Origin: WHTB01 sp050699035
Lineage (GTDB): Bacteria > Actinomycetota > Actinomycetes > Propionibacteriales > Nocardioidaceae
DNA: 5,373 bases
Direction of reading: 5' to 3'
Assembly (NCBI GenBank): GCA_050699035.1
Contig: JBOHDE010000250.1
Location: forward strand, 1-5,373
The position numbers and the translations under genes are program-made. Positions 5,270-5,373 of this stretch are shown piece by piece (the first letter of the stretch is position 1; every line of letters begins with the position of its first letter). Under the pieces are notes generated by a model that made no database searches, was not told the origin of the DNA, and was given only the letters and a program-made list of their open reading frames with translations.

Positions 5270-5272
5270 CCG
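5243..5272. repeat. 30-bp perfect palindrome in repeat B
   Basis: CGGGAACGGCACGGG followed directly by its reverse complement, centred at 5257.5. Very G/C-rich and without a loop. It could act as a hairpin terminator for transcription entering from the right edge, since actinobacterial terminators often lack a T-tract, but nothing here proves that. It overlaps the last four bases of the adjacent 40-bp dyad, so the two structures would compete at their edges. Confidence 0.9.
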
Positions 5273-5373
5273 GAGGCTCCGGGTCGGTCCAGTTATTGGG
5301 TCCGGTCGGTGCGTCGCTCGGTGCGGGTGCGCCCCGGTCGCCGATCCATGGTGCGTAGAAAATTGCCCAATTG
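5273..5373. other. Right-edge intergenic sequence without a supported feature
   Basis: About 100 bases with no credible gene start, tRNA or promoter. Small features only: TCGGTGCG occurs twice 12 bp apart (5306-5313 and 5318-5325), and AATTGCCCAATT forms a short AT-rich dyad near the window end. The neighbouring gene and its direction lie outside the window. Confidence 0.6.

Noticed and set aside
4973..5272. Insertion sequence or MITE with terminal inverted repeats
   Set aside because: The 84-bp units are in direct, not inverted, orientation; no transposase frame lies between them and no target-site duplication is visible. A non-autonomous palindromic repeat family remains possible and is discussed as a finding.
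5293..5349. Possible 18-residue Arg-rich leader peptide on the minus strand, ending about 20 bp before the 30-bp palindrome
   Set aside because: The arrangement recalls an attenuator, but Arg-rich short frames are frequent in such GC-rich DNA, no promoter or ribosome-binding site is evident, and the operon promoter lies downstream of the hairpins.

Overview
This window is high-GC DNA, very probably from an actinomycete; that is inferred from the strongly G/C-biased third codon positions and the tightly overlapping genes, and nothing in the sequence fixes the genus. All supported genes lie on the minus strand and form one catabolic operon read from right to left: a LacI/PurR-type repressor (4867-3854), a ribokinase-like PfkB sugar kinase (3857-2940), an RpiB/LacAB sugar-phosphate isomerase (2940-2452), an Nramp-related membrane transporter (2459-1017), a small four-helix membrane protein of unknown function (1020-628), and a beta-hydroxyacid dehydrogenase of the 3-hydroxyisobutyrate dehydrogenase family (631-1, cut by the window edge). 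Every junction overlaps by 1 to 8 nt (ATGA, TGATG or 8 nt), so the six genes should be co-transcribed and translationally coupled.

Control: a good promoter (TTGACA, 18-bp spacer, TACGTT) lies at 4955-4926. Two PurR/RbsR-like operator half-palindromes sharing GCAAACGT lie just downstream, 34 bp apart. One falls at the predicted transcription start and the other covers the start codon of the repressor. The simplest reading is an autoregulated operon induced by a sugar or sugar-phosphate ligand. The kinase and isomerase suggest a ribose-like pentose, or a tetrose or other sugar, taken up, phosphorylated and isomerised. There is no RbsABC-type ABC importer; the only transporter is an Nramp relative whose metal-binding motifs are replaced. 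The final dehydrogenase suggests a further sugar-acid or hydroxyacid step. The true substrate cannot be read from the sequence.

Upstream (right side), 4973-5272 holds no credible gene but is built of palindromes. An exact 84-bp direct repeat occurs twice, 213 bp apart. Each copy carries a near-perfect 40-bp dyad and a perfect G/C-rich palindrome (24 bp in the left copy, 30 bp in the right). Between the copies are a perfect 38-bp palindrome and a third copy of its half-site, which allows mutually exclusive hairpins. No T-tract follows any stem, so these are not textbook intrinsic terminators; they may be bidirectional terminators or insulators, protein-binding sites, or a mobile palindromic repeat family. 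The last 100 bases (5273-5373) show no convincing feature.

The two points most worth following are the non-canonical Nramp-like transporter with its coupled small membrane partner inside a sugar operon, and the palindrome array.
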